Source of the DNA: UMGS172 sp045649545
GTDB taxonomy: Bacteria; Bacillota; Clostridia; Oscillospirales; Acutalibacteraceae
NCBI GenBank assembly: GCA_045649545.1
Contig: JAZRQE010000059.1
Coordinates: 1-14,035, forward strand
Length of the DNA stretch: 14,035 bases
Direction: 5' to 3'
Both the position numbers and the translations under genes were made by a program. Positions 7,958 through 14,035 of the stretch are shown one piece after another; within the stretch, counting starts at the first letter, position 1; every line of letters begins with the position of its first letter. A model generated the notes under the pieces. The model was not told the DNA's origin, searched no databases, and saw only the letters and a program-made list of their open reading frames with translations.

Positions 7958-7986
7958 ATTATACTATATATTGTATCTAAATACAA
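7958..7986 (-). promoter_or_regulatory. Sigma-A-type promoter of the desulfurase-thiI-cinA-srtB-fusion operon
   Basis: Read leftward, TTGTAT (7981-7986) and a perfect TATAAT (7958-7963) are separated by exactly 17 bases. Transcription would start near 7950, leaving a leader of about 25 bases before the desulfurase ATG. The next four genes follow with gaps of 1, 12, 43 and 30 bases and no terminator between them, so this promoter probably serves all five. Confidence 0.7.
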
Positions 7987-7990
7987 TATA
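7967..7990. promoter_or_regulatory. Palindromic operator candidate overlapping the -35 element
   Basis: TATATTGTAT (7967-7976) and ATACAATATA (7981-7990) are perfect 10-bp inverted arms around a CTAA centre. The palindrome covers the -35 hexamer and most of the spacer of the leftward promoter, where a dimeric repressor would block RNA polymerase. The regulator was not identified. The stretch is not followed by a T-run in the leftward transcript and lies upstream of its start, so it is not a terminator for that operon. Confidence 0.55.
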
Positions 7991-8073
7991 TTTTTATTGG
8001 AAAATATGGGTTTTGTGTGAATAAATATTTAATAATTTTTGTGGAAAAATAATCTAAAAAAAGGAAGAAGAAA

Positions 8074-9408
8074 ATGATGAAAATAACTAAAAGAACATTT
8101 ATAAGGCTTGTAAGTTACGTTTCGGCGACAGTTGTGGCTGTTTTTGGATTTATGGTTGTAAATCATAAGAATACAGAGCGTCATAATATGCAAATGGGGC
8201 ATATTTACAGTATGCATCTCGACGAGCTTGACGGCAGTCTTTATAATATCAGTGTTGCATTGCAAAAAAGCCTTTATGCTACCACAGCTACTCAATTGAG
8301 TGAGTTGGCAGTTGAACTCTGCACCGAGACTACAGTTGCTAAAAATTCATTGTCACAGTTGCCTTATTCGGGTGAGGAATTGGAAAAGGTTAATAAGTTT
8401 TTGGCTCAAACAGGGGATTATACACTTTACCTTTCGAAAAAGGTAATAAACGGTGAGGATTTAGAGGATGACGAGCGTGAAAATTTGCACGCACTGTCTA
8501 AAACCGCACAGCAGGTTTCAGGGACAATCAGTCAGGTGAGAATGGAATATGACCGCGAGGGCGTATGGGATAAAGAATTGGCTGCAGGAATCGGTACTGC
8601 GGTTGAAGATGGGTTTGGTAGTAATTTGACCGAATTAGAGGAATTGCTGACTGATTACCCAACCTTACAGTATGACGGTCCGTTTTCCGACCATATGTTA
8701 GAAGGCGAAATGAAAATGCTCAAAGAGGCACAAACCGTTTCGAGTGAAGAAGCTTTAATACGCGGGGGTGAAATATTAGGTATTGACGTTTCCTCCTTTA
8801 AGGCTGAGGCAGACACAAAAGGCAAAGTGCATTGTTATAATTTTACTGACGGTGAATTGACGTTTTCAGTCACCAAACAGGGTGGATTTGTTATTTATAT
8901 GCGAAAGCACCGCGAGATAAAAGAGCAGACTCTCACTTATGATGAGGCTGTACAAAAAGCAGAGCAATACCTCGAAAATGTTAAAAACACTAATTTTGTG
9001 AAAACTTATTACTTCGCTGATGAGGGTATATGTACTGTAAATTTTGCTCATAAAGAGGGTGCAACGGTTTGTTATCCTGATTTAATTAAAGTCGGTGTTG
9101 CACTTGATACGGGTGAAATTGTGCTTGTTGAGGCAGGAGGATACATTGCCAATCATACCAAGCGTACGATTACAACTCCAAAGTATTCAATAGATGAGGC
9201 AAGACAGAAGCTGTCGCCGGCACTTAAAATCAACCAAGCCAAAAGGTGCATTATTCCAACATCGGGAAATATGGAAAAACACTGTTATGAGTTTAATTGT
9301 ATTGGCTTGGATAATGAGGAAATTTTGGTATATGTAAATGTGGAAAATTTAGAGGAAGAACGAATACTTTTAGTGGTTAAAACCGACGGTGGAACACTGA
9401 CAAAATAG
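8074..9408 (+). CDS. ypeB: YpeB family germination protein
   Basis: In Bacillus, YpeB is made in the forespore and is needed to place and stabilise the cortex-lytic enzyme SleB; it is degraded at germination. This 444-residue product has the family features: one N-terminal membrane helix (about 9-29), a long mostly helical region (35-200) with the characteristic YDGPFSDH (200-207), and C-terminal PepSY-type repeats (about 217-280, 285-357 and 370-440). Two ATG codons in a row (8074 and 8077) follow AAGGAAG; the first was taken. sleB, normally directly upstream, is not here: the gene is divergent from the desulfurase operon with a 148-base gap. A forespore sigma-G-type promoter was looked for in that gap without a convincing match. 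No terminator is visible after the gene. Confidence 0.88.
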   Translation: MMKITKRTFIRLVSYVSATVVAVFGFMVVNHKNTERHNMQMGHIYSMHLDELDGSLYNISVALQKSLYATTATQLSELAVELCTETTVAKNSLSQLPYSGEELEKVNKFLAQTGDYTLYLSKKVINGEDLEDDERENLHALSKTAQQVSGTISQVRMEYDREGVWDKELAAGIGTAVEDGFGSNLTELEELLTDYPTLQYDGPFSDHMLEGEMKMLKEAQTVSSEEALIRGGEILGIDVSSFKAEADTKGKVHCYNFTDGELTFSVTKQGGFVIYMRKHREIKEQTLTYDEAVQKAEQYLENVKNTNFVKTYYFADEGICTVNFAHKEGATVCYPDLIKVGVALDTGEIVLVEAGGYIANHTKRTITTPKYSIDEARQKLSPALKINQAKRCIIPTSGNMEKHCYEFNCIGLDNEEILVYVNVENLEEERILLVVKTDGGTLTK

Positions 9409-9434
9409 CGTGATAAATAGTGGAAAAATAATGC

Positions 9435-9463
9435 TTGACTTTTAGGATGGTTTGTGGTAAAGT
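9435..9463 (+). promoter_or_regulatory. Promoter of the rplU-prp-rpmA operon
   Basis: TTGACT (9435-9440) and TAAAGT (9458-9463) are separated by 17 bases, close to the vegetative consensus. The start point would fall near 9470, just before the leader described next. The preceding gene ends at 9408 without a terminator, so the operon may also receive read-through. Confidence 0.65.
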
Positions 9464-9464
9464 A

Positions 9465-9545
9465 TATGAGCCGCATATTGTGGGTTGAAGTGGAATTTTC
9501 CCACCTAACAGTAGCGAGACTTGAATTAAGGCAGGTGCCAATATT
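9465..9545 (+). promoter_or_regulatory. Probable ribosomal protein L21 autoregulatory leader
   Basis: The roughly 75-base untranslated leader can fold in two exclusive ways. GTGGG (9480-9484) can pair with CCCAC (9500-9504), or CACCT (9502-9506) can pair with AGGTG (9533-9537), the likely ribosome binding site of rplU. The CCCACCTAACA block, followed by an AGGTGCC just before the start codon, resembles the L21 leader RNA known upstream of rplU in Firmicutes. Binding of excess L21 would favour the closed state. The alternative pairings are visible; the identity with the known family rests on memory of its pattern. Confidence 0.65.
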
Positions 9546-9854
9546 ATGTACGCAATCATCGAAACCGGCGGCAAGCAGTACCGTGTAACAAGCGGCGACG
9601 TTATTTTTGTCGAGAAGCTTACTGCAGCCGAAGAGGAAACTGTAGTATTCGATAAGGTTATTGCAGTTTGTGACGACAATGGAGAACTCAAGGTAGGTGC
9701 TCCTTACGTTGACGCTAAGGTTGAAGGTGTCGTTCTTAAGAACGGAAAGGCTAAGAAGATTACTGTCTTCACCTACAAGCCCAAAAAGGGTTCCGCTCGC
9801 AAGATGGGTCACAGACAGCCGTACACCAAGGTTCAGATTAACACAATCGGATAA
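9546..9854 (+). CDS. rplU: 50S ribosomal protein L21
   Basis: The 102-residue product starts MYAIIETGGKQYRVTSGD and contains YKPKKGSARKMGHRQPYT, both hallmarks of L21, which binds 23S rRNA in the large subunit. Its length is normal for the family. The start follows AGGTG by 8 bases. It is the first gene of the conserved rplU-prp-rpmA operon; the protease gene begins 10 bases after its stop. Confidence 0.98.
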   Translation: MYAIIETGGKQYRVTSGDVIFVEKLTAAEEETVVFDKVIAVCDDNGELKVGAPYVDAKVEGVVLKNGKAKKITVFTYKPKKGSARKMGHRQPYTKVQINTIG

Positions 9855-9864
9855 GGTGTAAAAA

Positions 9865-10182
9865 ATGACCGAGATTAGGTTTTTTAAAGATAACGGTTCT
9901 ATTACTGGCTTCGAAATTTCAGGTCACAGTACCGTTTCTGCAGAGGATACTGAAGGCAAGATAGTTTGCTCGGCAGTGTCATCGGCAGCTTATCTTGTTG
10001 CCAATACCTTGTCTGAAATCGTTAAAGCAGAAATTCTTGCGGACGTTCGTGACGGGTATATGGAAATTAAATTAAAATCTAAAATCTCACAGTCGCAGGT
10101 AACTTTAGAAGGATTTTATCTGCACGCAAGTGAACTTGCAAACCAATATCGAAACCACGTAAAAGTTTATTCGGAGGTGTAA
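9865..10182 (+). CDS. prp: Ribosomal-processing cysteine protease Prp
   Basis: Prp (formerly YsxB) removes the N-terminal extension of L27 in Firmicutes and relatives and is essential where that extension exists. The 105-residue product carries the two catalytic positions: His21 in FEISGHS and Cys35 in GKIVCSAVSS, the latter spaced as in known members. AAGGTG lies before the ATG. The gene sits between rplU and rpmA, the standard position, and ends 3 bases before the L27 start, so synthesis of the protease and its substrate is tightly linked. Confidence 0.95.
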   Translation: MTEIRFFKDNGSITGFEISGHSTVSAEDTEGKIVCSAVSSAAYLVANTLSEIVKAEILADVRDGYMEIKLKSKISQSQVTLEGFYLHASELANQYRNHVKVYSEV

Positions 10183-10185
10183 CTT

Positions 10186-10470
10186 ATGTTAAAGTTAAAC
10201 ATTCAGCTTTTTGCTCACAAAAAAGGTGTCGGTTCTACTAAGAACGGCCGTGACAGTGAGTCTACACGCCTCGGTGTAAAAAGAGCAGACGGTCAGTTTG
10301 TTCTTGCAGGCAACATCATTGTTCGCCAGAGAGGCACTCATATCCATGCCGGTGCAAATGTAGGCAAGGGCTCTGATGACACACTTTTCGCTCTTATTGA
10401 CGGAAAGGTTAAGTTTGAGCGTTTAGGTCGTGACCGCAAGCAGGTCAGCATCTACGCAGTAGAGCAGTAA
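10186..10470 (+). CDS. rpmA: 50S ribosomal protein L27, N-terminally extended type
   Basis: L27 lies near the peptidyl transferase centre and its processed N-terminus contacts tRNA. The 94-residue product has the Firmicute extension MLKLNIQLF before AHKKGVGSTKNGRDSES, so it should be cut by Prp between Phe9 and Ala10. The recognition stretch reads NIQLF rather than the common NLQFF. GGAGGTG lies 7 bases before the start. A strong intrinsic terminator follows the stop. Confidence 0.98.
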   Translation: MLKLNIQLFAHKKGVGSTKNGRDSESTRLGVKRADGQFVLAGNIIVRQRGTHIHAGANVGKGSDDTLFALIDGKVKFERLGRDRKQVSIYAVEQ

Positions 10471-10482
10471 TTATTTACATTT

Positions 10483-10511
10483 AAAACCCGGGGAACTTCC
10501 TCGGGTTTTTT
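10483..10511 (+). terminator. Intrinsic terminator after rpmA
   Basis: AAACCCGGGG (10484-10493) pairs with CCTCGGGTTT (10499-10508) with one G-U wobble and a 5-base loop, leading into a run of six T. It ends the rplU-prp-rpmA unit. Since obg begins only about 30 bases later with no obvious promoter between, obg may depend on partial read-through. Confidence 0.9.
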
Positions 10512-10540
10512 ATTTGTAATCTTATTTAATGGAGAAATTT

Positions 10541-11815
10541 ATGTTTGTAGATATTGCAAATATTCATATAAAAGCCGGTGACGGCGGTAACGGTAAGGTT
10601 TCTTTTCACCGTGAAAAGTACGTTGCCGCAGGCGGCCCTGACGGTGGTGACGGCGGTCGAGGCGGGAATGTTGTTTTTAAGGCAGATACCAACCTTTCCA
10701 CACTTGCCGATTTCAGATATAAGCGTAAGTATTTGGCTGAAAACGGTCAACCCGGCGGTGCATCACGCTGTAACGGTAAATCTGCACCTGATTTAATTCT
10801 TTGCGTGCCAAAAGGTACTTTGGTAAAGGATAAGGAATCGGGCAGAATTATTGCGGATATTTCAGATGATGAGCCGGTTATTGTTGCAAAAGGCGGTAAC
10901 GGCGGTTGGGGTAATAGCCATTTTGCCACCTCAACTCGTCAAATTCCGAAATTTGCAAAACCCGGTATTCCCGGTGAGGAGCTTGACGTTACTCTTGAAC
11001 TTAAATTGTTGGCTGACGTTGGTCTTATCGGTTTCCCGAATGTCGGAAAATCGACCTTTATTTCGGTTGTAAGTGAGGCTAAACCTAAAATTGCCAACTA
11101 TCATTTCACAACATTAGTGCCCACATTGGGTGTTGTCCGTGTTGATGAGGGAAAATCCTTTGTTATGGCTGGTATTCCCGGTATTATCGAGGGTGCTAGT
11201 GACGGTTTAGGCTTGGGACACGAATTTTTGCGTCATGTTGAGCGTTGCCGTTTACTTGTTCACGTCATTGATGTTGCGGGTAGCGAGGGTCGTGACCCGA
11301 TTGACGATTTCAATAAAATTAACAATGAATTAAAATCATTTAGTCCCGAATTAGCAGAACGTAAGCAAATTGTTGTTGCTAATAAGTGTGACTTGACAGA
11401 TGATGATACACTCAAAACCGTACGCGAGTATTTTAAGGGTCAGGGTTACGAGTATTTTGAATGTATGGCGGCTATTTCCGAGGGTACAAGGGATGTTATA
11501 AACTGTGTCGCTCGCGAGTTGGACAAACTTCCGCCAATTGTAAAATATGAGCCTGAACCTATACCCGAAGAAGATTTCACTGTAGCTAAAAAGCGTGATT
11601 TCAGGCTTACTGTTGAGGACGGCGTGTTTATTATTGACGAGGCACCGTGGCTTTTGAAAATTTTGGAAACTGTTGACCCTGAAGATTATGAGTCTTTGCA
11701 GTATTTTCAGCGTACACTTCATGCAAGCGGTATTATTAACGCACTTGAAAATGCTGGTGTCAAAGAGGACGACCTTGTTTGTGTTTACGATATTGAGTTT
11801 AATTATGTACCGTAA
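10541..11815 (+). CDS. obg: Obg/CgtA GTPase with altered G3 motif
   Basis: Obg is an essential GTPase of late 50S assembly and stress control. The 424-residue product has the glycine-rich Obg fold (1-158), a GTPase domain (about 159-330) and a C-terminal OCT domain (about 345-424). The P-loop is GFPNVGKST (164-172), switch I is TTLVPTLGVV and G4 is NKCD (281-284). The DxPG motif of G3 reads GIPG: Asp is Gly211, from codon GGT at 11171-11173, where one base change from GAT would explain it. The start MFVDIANIHIKAGDGGNG matches the family. The ATG at 10541 was preferred over one 12 bases earlier because GGAG lies 6 bases before it and overlaps the upstream ATG. It is followed 72 bases later by mrnC. 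Confidence 0.96.
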   Translation: MFVDIANIHIKAGDGGNGKVSFHREKYVAAGGPDGGDGGRGGNVVFKADTNLSTLADFRYKRKYLAENGQPGGASRCNGKSAPDLILCVPKGTLVKDKESGRIIADISDDEPVIVAKGGNGGWGNSHFATSTRQIPKFAKPGIPGEELDVTLELKLLADVGLIGFPNVGKSTFISVVSEAKPKIANYHFTTLVPTLGVVRVDEGKSFVMAGIPGIIEGASDGLGLGHEFLRHVERCRLLVHVIDVAGSEGRDPIDDFNKINNELKSFSPELAERKQIVVANKCDLTDDDTLKTVREYFKGQGYEYFECMAAISEGTRDVINCVARELDKLPPIVKYEPEPIPEEDFTVAKKRDFRLTVEDGVFIIDEAPWLLKILETVDPEDYESLQYFQRTLHASGIINALENAGVKEDDLVCVYDIEFNYVP

Positions 11816-11887
11816 CCTGACAGGAGTTGAACCCGTTACGCCTTTAAAATAATGATTATTCGTATTTGCTTAAAGTAGGGGATTTTA

Positions 11888-12274
11888 ATGGATAACGCAA
11901 TGCTAAAAAGCCCGTCAACCTTGGCTTTTGTAGGTGATGCGGTTTTTGGACTTTTGGTAAGAACTTATCTTGCTCAAATTGAACGTCCTATTGGACAGTT
12001 ACATAAAAAATCGGTTGATTTTGTTAACGCCAATGCTCAAACCAAGGCGTTTGAAATTATAAAAGATATGTTAACCGAAAAGGAAATGTCGGTTTTTAAA
12101 AGAGGACGCAATAATCACGTTGGCGGTGTACCCAAAAGCACGACGGTTGCTTCTTATCACACTGCAACCGGTGTTGAGGCTTTGTTCGGGTATCTTCATT
12201 TGTCAGGTCAGACTGACCGTATAAACCAACTGTTTTCCGCAATTGTTGACGGAATGTTAAATGATAATATGTAA
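11888..12274 (+). CDS. mrnC: Mini-ribonuclease III (MrnC)
   Basis: MrnC is an RNase III-like enzyme without a double-stranded-RNA-binding domain that matures the ends of 23S rRNA. The 128-residue product has the expected blocks: LAFVGDAVFGLLVR with the catalytic Asp17, LHKKSVDFVNANAQ, LTEKEMSVFKRGRN, and YHTATGVEALFGYL carrying the second acidic active-site residue. Its length is typical. AGGGGA lies 6 bases before the ATG. It lies downstream of obg rather than beside cysS and rlmB, as is common elsewhere, and ends at a bidirectional terminator shared with the small convergent gene. Confidence 0.93.
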   Translation: MDNAMLKSPSTLAFVGDAVFGLLVRTYLAQIERPIGQLHKKSVDFVNANAQTKAFEIIKDMLTEKEMSVFKRGRNNHVGGVPKSTTVASYHTATGVEALFGYLHLSGQTDRINQLFSAIVDGMLNDNM

Positions 12275-12276
12275 TT

Positions 12277-12309
12277 CAAAAAGCCAAAGCGTTATGTTTT
12301 GGCTTTTTG
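12277..12309. terminator. Bidirectional terminator between mrnC and the Asn-rich small gene
   Basis: CAAAAAGCCAAA (12277-12288) and TTTGGCTTTTTG (12298-12309) form a perfect 12-bp stem with a 9-base loop. The arms give a T-run at the 3' end in both directions. It lies 3 bases after the mrnC stop and 18 bases beyond the stop of the minus-strand gene ending at 12327. Confidence 0.85.
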
Positions 12310-12326
12310 AGGTAGAATAAGAAAAA

Positions 12327-12494
12327 TTATCTGTTGTTATTGTTATTGTTCTTATTCTGGTTGTTGTTCTGATTGTTATTATTGTTATTATTGTTGTTAT
12401 TGTTCTGGCTGTTGTTGCTGTTATTGTTGTTCTGGTTGTTATTGTTGTTGTTATTATTGTTGTTGTTGTTGTAATTGTTGTTCTGGTTATTCAT
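12327..12494 (-). CDS. Small asparagine-rich protein, 55 residues, function unknown
   Basis: An open reading frame of 55 codons starts at the ATG at 12492-12494 and stops at TAA (12327-12329). Of 55 residues, 44 are Asn and 5 Gln, with two Ser and single Tyr, Lys and Arg; the longest Asn run is 12 residues. The codons mix AAC and AAT without a strict period, so this is not a simple DNA trinucleotide tract. Support for a real gene: GGGGTG lies 8 bases before the start, a promoter-like TTGAAT-18-GATAAT lies upstream on the same strand, and a terminator follows 18 bases after the stop. It has no signal peptide or membrane segment. Such composition is prion-like or intrinsically disordered; a spore or assembly role is a guess only. 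Confidence 0.6.
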   Translation of the reverse strand: MNNQNNNYNNNNNNNNNNNNQNNNNSNNSQNNNNNNNNNNNQNNNQNKNNNNNNR

Positions 12495-12519
12495 TGTTTG
12501 TCACCCCGCTTTCATAATT

Positions 12520-12549
12520 ATTATCGACAGTAGGGTGAATTTTATTCAA
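12520..12549 (-). promoter_or_regulatory. Candidate promoter of the Asn-rich small gene
   Basis: Read leftward, TTGAAT (12544-12549) and GATAAT (12520-12525) are 18 bases apart, giving a start near 12513 and a leader of under 20 bases that contains the GGGGTG site. The -35 element touches the AAGGAGG site (12548-12554) of the divergent methyltransferase gene, so the two genes share a 65-base control region. The rightward promoter in this gap is less clear: TTGTCA at 12498-12503 has no good partner. Confidence 0.45.
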
Positions 12550-12559
12550 GGAGGAAAAT

Positions 12560-13921
12560 ATGTCTTTACCTGAAATTTTTACCGAACGAATGAAACTAAT
12601 TTTAAAAGACAAATATTGCCTTTTTGAAAATGAATTCAAAAACAATTCATACCGTGCTTTAAGGGTAAATACTTTAAAGTGTGACGGTATGATTTTAAAG
12701 GAAATTTTTTCATTAAATGAACCAACTGCATTTTGTAAAAATTCATATTACTTGCCTGAAACTGTGCAAAGACCGGGCAATCACCCGTTGCATCATGCAG
12801 GTGCATTTTATATGCAAGAGCCGTCGGCTTCATCGGTTGTTGAGGCAATTGGAATTGGTGATGGCGATTTTGTACTTGATTTGTGTGCGGCTCCCGGTGG
12901 AAAATCTACCCAAGTAGCTGCAAAACTTAACGGTACCGGTGTGCTTTTGTCTAATGAATTTGTGGGCTCTCGCGTGGGAGCGTTAGTTTCAAATATTGAA
13001 CGTATGGGAATCAGCAACGCGGTTGTAACTTCGGCACGGCCTGACGTACTTTGCTCGCAGTTGACTGGGGTTTTTGACAAAGTTATTGTAGATGCACCGT
13101 GTTCAGGTGAGGGAATGTTCAGAAAAGAAGCAGCGGCTTTGGAAAACTGGAGCGTTGAAAACGTTTTAGCCTGTGCCGAGCGGCAGAAAAAAATCTTGCA
13201 AAGTGCCGCTGAATGTGTAAAAGAAGGCGGTAAAATCGTTTACAGTACCTGCACGTATGCATTTGAAGAAAATGAAGAAGTTGTAGCAGATTTTCTTAAA
13301 AATCATCCCGATTTTCACTTGGTTAAATCAAAAATAAATTTTGGTGAGGATGCTTTGCAGGAGTTTGCACCTGATGTCACCAATATTCAATATGCCAGAA
13401 GAATTTTTAATTTTAACGGTGGTGAGGGACATTTTGTTGCGGTTATGCAACGTGACGGTGAAACACGTAAAACAGAAGTTCAATTTGAAGTTAAAAATGA
13501 TAAAAAGAGTGCAGATATTTTAAAAGTTTTTAATGAATTTTTTAAAGAAAACTTTATCGGTGAAATTCCTAAAAATGTTCAAATTATAGGCGATAAGGTG
13601 TATATTGTGCCGTTTGATTTTGGGCTTTCAGGCGTGCAAATTGCACGTTCGGGAATTTTTGCGGGAACTGTGCGTAACAACCGTTTTGTACCCGAACACG
13701 CACTTTTTAATAATGTGAAGTTTACTGCCAAAAATGTGCTTGATTTAACATTAAATGATAATAGAGTTGAAAAGTTTTTGCACGGTGAAGAAATTTATTG
13801 TGATACAAAATTGAAAGGATATACTGTGGTAAAAGTTCTCGGTATACCGTTAGGTTTTGGTAAAGCATCTAACGGCACATTAAAAAATCATTATCCCAAA
13901 GGATTGAGAATTTTAAAATAA
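12560..13921 (+). CDS. RsmF/NOL1/NOP2/Sun-family rRNA cytosine-C5 methyltransferase
   Basis: This family transfers methyl from S-adenosylmethionine to C5 of cytosine in rRNA. The 453-residue product has the N-terminal RNA-binding region (RALRVNTLK at 32-40), the SAM site DLCAAPGGKSTQ (107-118), DAPCSGEGMFRK (178-189) with Cys181, and YSTCTYAFEENE with the catalytic Cys231. The C-terminal third (about 310-453) resembles the RsmF-type extension with a PUA-like end, making it longer than RsmB-type enzymes without that end. The RsmF type fits best, but the target cytosine cannot be read from sequence. AAGGAGG lies 5 bases before the ATG. It ends one base before an A-run that opens the next terminator. 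Confidence 0.92.
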   Translation: MSLPEIFTERMKLILKDKYCLFENEFKNNSYRALRVNTLKCDGMILKEIFSLNEPTAFCKNSYYLPETVQRPGNHPLHHAGAFYMQEPSASSVVEAIGIGDGDFVLDLCAAPGGKSTQVAAKLNGTGVLLSNEFVGSRVGALVSNIERMGISNAVVTSARPDVLCSQLTGVFDKVIVDAPCSGEGMFRKEAAALENWSVENVLACAERQKKILQSAAECVKEGGKIVYSTCTYAFEENEEVVADFLKNHPDFHLVKSKINFGEDALQEFAPDVTNIQYARRIFNFNGGEGHFVAVMQRDGETRKTEVQFEVKNDKKSADILKVFNEFFKENFIGEIPKNVQIIGDKVYIVPFDFGLSGVQIARSGIFAGTVRNNRFVPEHALFNNVKFTAKNVLDLTLNDNRVEKFLHGEEIYCDTKLKGYTVVKVLGIPLGFGKASNGTLKNHYPKGLRILK

Positions 13922-13925
13922 AAAA

Positions 13926-13957
13926 AAGCGTAGCCATTGGCTACGCTTAAATTTTTT
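13926..13957. terminator. Bidirectional terminator after the methyltransferase gene
   Basis: AAGCGTAGCC (13926-13935) and GGCTACGCTT (13939-13948) are perfect 10-bp arms around ATT, flanked by seven A on the left and six T a few bases to the right. It serves the methyltransferase gene and the convergent gene that stops at 13960. Confidence 0.88.
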
Positions 13958-13959
13958 GG

Positions 13960-14035
13960 TTAACCTAAAAATTCATACAGCAGTGTTCCTGTAATAATAA
14001 GCAGTATTCCGCAAATTGTTTTCCAGGAGATTTTT
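13960..14035 (-). CDS. C-terminal end of a small integral membrane protein, probably EamA/DMT transporter type (partial)
   Basis: The last 24 codons of a leftward gene end at TAA (13960-13962). The visible peptide reads KISWKTICGILLIITGTLLY followed by EFLG: a short polar stretch, then one hydrophobic helix to the end. The pattern of a polar turn, Gly, a hydrophobic helix with TGT, and then the stop is typical of the last helix of EamA-family (drug/metabolite) transporters. With one helix visible, other small membrane proteins remain possible. Confidence 0.5.
   Translation of the reverse strand, partial: KISWKTICGILLIITGTLLYEFLG

Noticed and set aside
7990..8073. Sigma-G-type forespore promoter for ypeB
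   Set aside because: GAATA at 8019-8023 has no matching -10 element at the right distance.
9285..9812. Minus-strand frames across the ypeB end and rplU
   Set aside because: They lie opposite clear coding sequence and the L21 leader and show no family features.
10529..10540. An earlier obg start adding MEKF
   Set aside because: The GGAG at 10531-10534 overlaps that ATG and is correctly spaced for the ATG at 10541, which gives the conserved MFVD start.
11811..11840. Inverted repeat CGTAAC/GTTACG after obg
   Set aside because: Six-base arms separated by 18 bases, with no T-run; weaker than the terminators elsewhere in the window.
12310..12500. Reading the GTT/ATT-rich stretch as a plain trinucleotide microsatellite
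   Set aside because: Codon choice between AAC and AAT is irregular, Gln, Ser and Tyr codons interrupt it, and start, stop, ribosome binding site and terminator fit a minus-strand gene.

Overview
The window looks like a chromosomal segment of a spore-forming, low-to-moderate GC Firmicute of the Clostridia, most likely a gut Oscillospiraceae/Ruminococcaceae-type bacterium. The basis is the rplU-prp-rpmA-obg block with an N-terminally extended L27, a Mini-RNase III, a YpeB homologue, a class B sortase and a SpoIID-type domain. This placement is inference from gene content. Translation uses the standard code: several genes end in TGA.

Left part, minus strand (7990 down to 1). A consensus-like promoter (TTGTAT, 17 bp, TATAAT), overlapped by a 10-bp-arm palindrome, heads a tightly packed five-gene operon: cysteine desulfurase (nifS/iscS type), thiI, cinA, a class B sortase, and a 952-residue membrane protein. 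The first two genes supply persulfide sulfur for tRNA 4-thiouridine. cinA encodes a MoaB-like plus nicotinamide-nucleotide amidase protein. The last gene is the most unusual. From the N-terminus it has a degenerate MoaB/CinA-like domain, an acidic linker, one transmembrane helix, a sortase-B-like domain lacking the catalytic His and Cys, a long Ser/Thr linker, and an apparently intact SpoIID lytic transglycosylase-like domain. Its first two folded domains thus mirror, in order, the products of the two genes just upstream. Beyond it, at 1-171, lies the start of what is probably an IS3-type transposase gene whose ribosome binding site is folded into a hairpin.

Middle part, plus strand (8074-12274). 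ypeB, a germination/cortex-lysis partner, stands without sleB. A promoter and a probable L21 autoregulatory leader then precede rplU, prp and rpmA, which end at a good terminator. Prp is the protease that trims the L27 extension, and both halves of that system are present. obg follows, with an odd Asp-to-Gly change in its G3 motif, then mrnC and a bidirectional terminator.

Right part (12277-14035). A previously easy-to-miss 55-codon minus-strand gene encodes an approximately 80% asparagine peptide. It is convergent with mrnC and divergent from an RsmF/NOL1-type rRNA cytosine-C5 methyltransferase gene. The window ends in the C-terminus of a minus-strand EamA-like membrane protein, separated from the methyltransferase by another bidirectional terminator.

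All family assignments were made by reading motifs. No database search was run.
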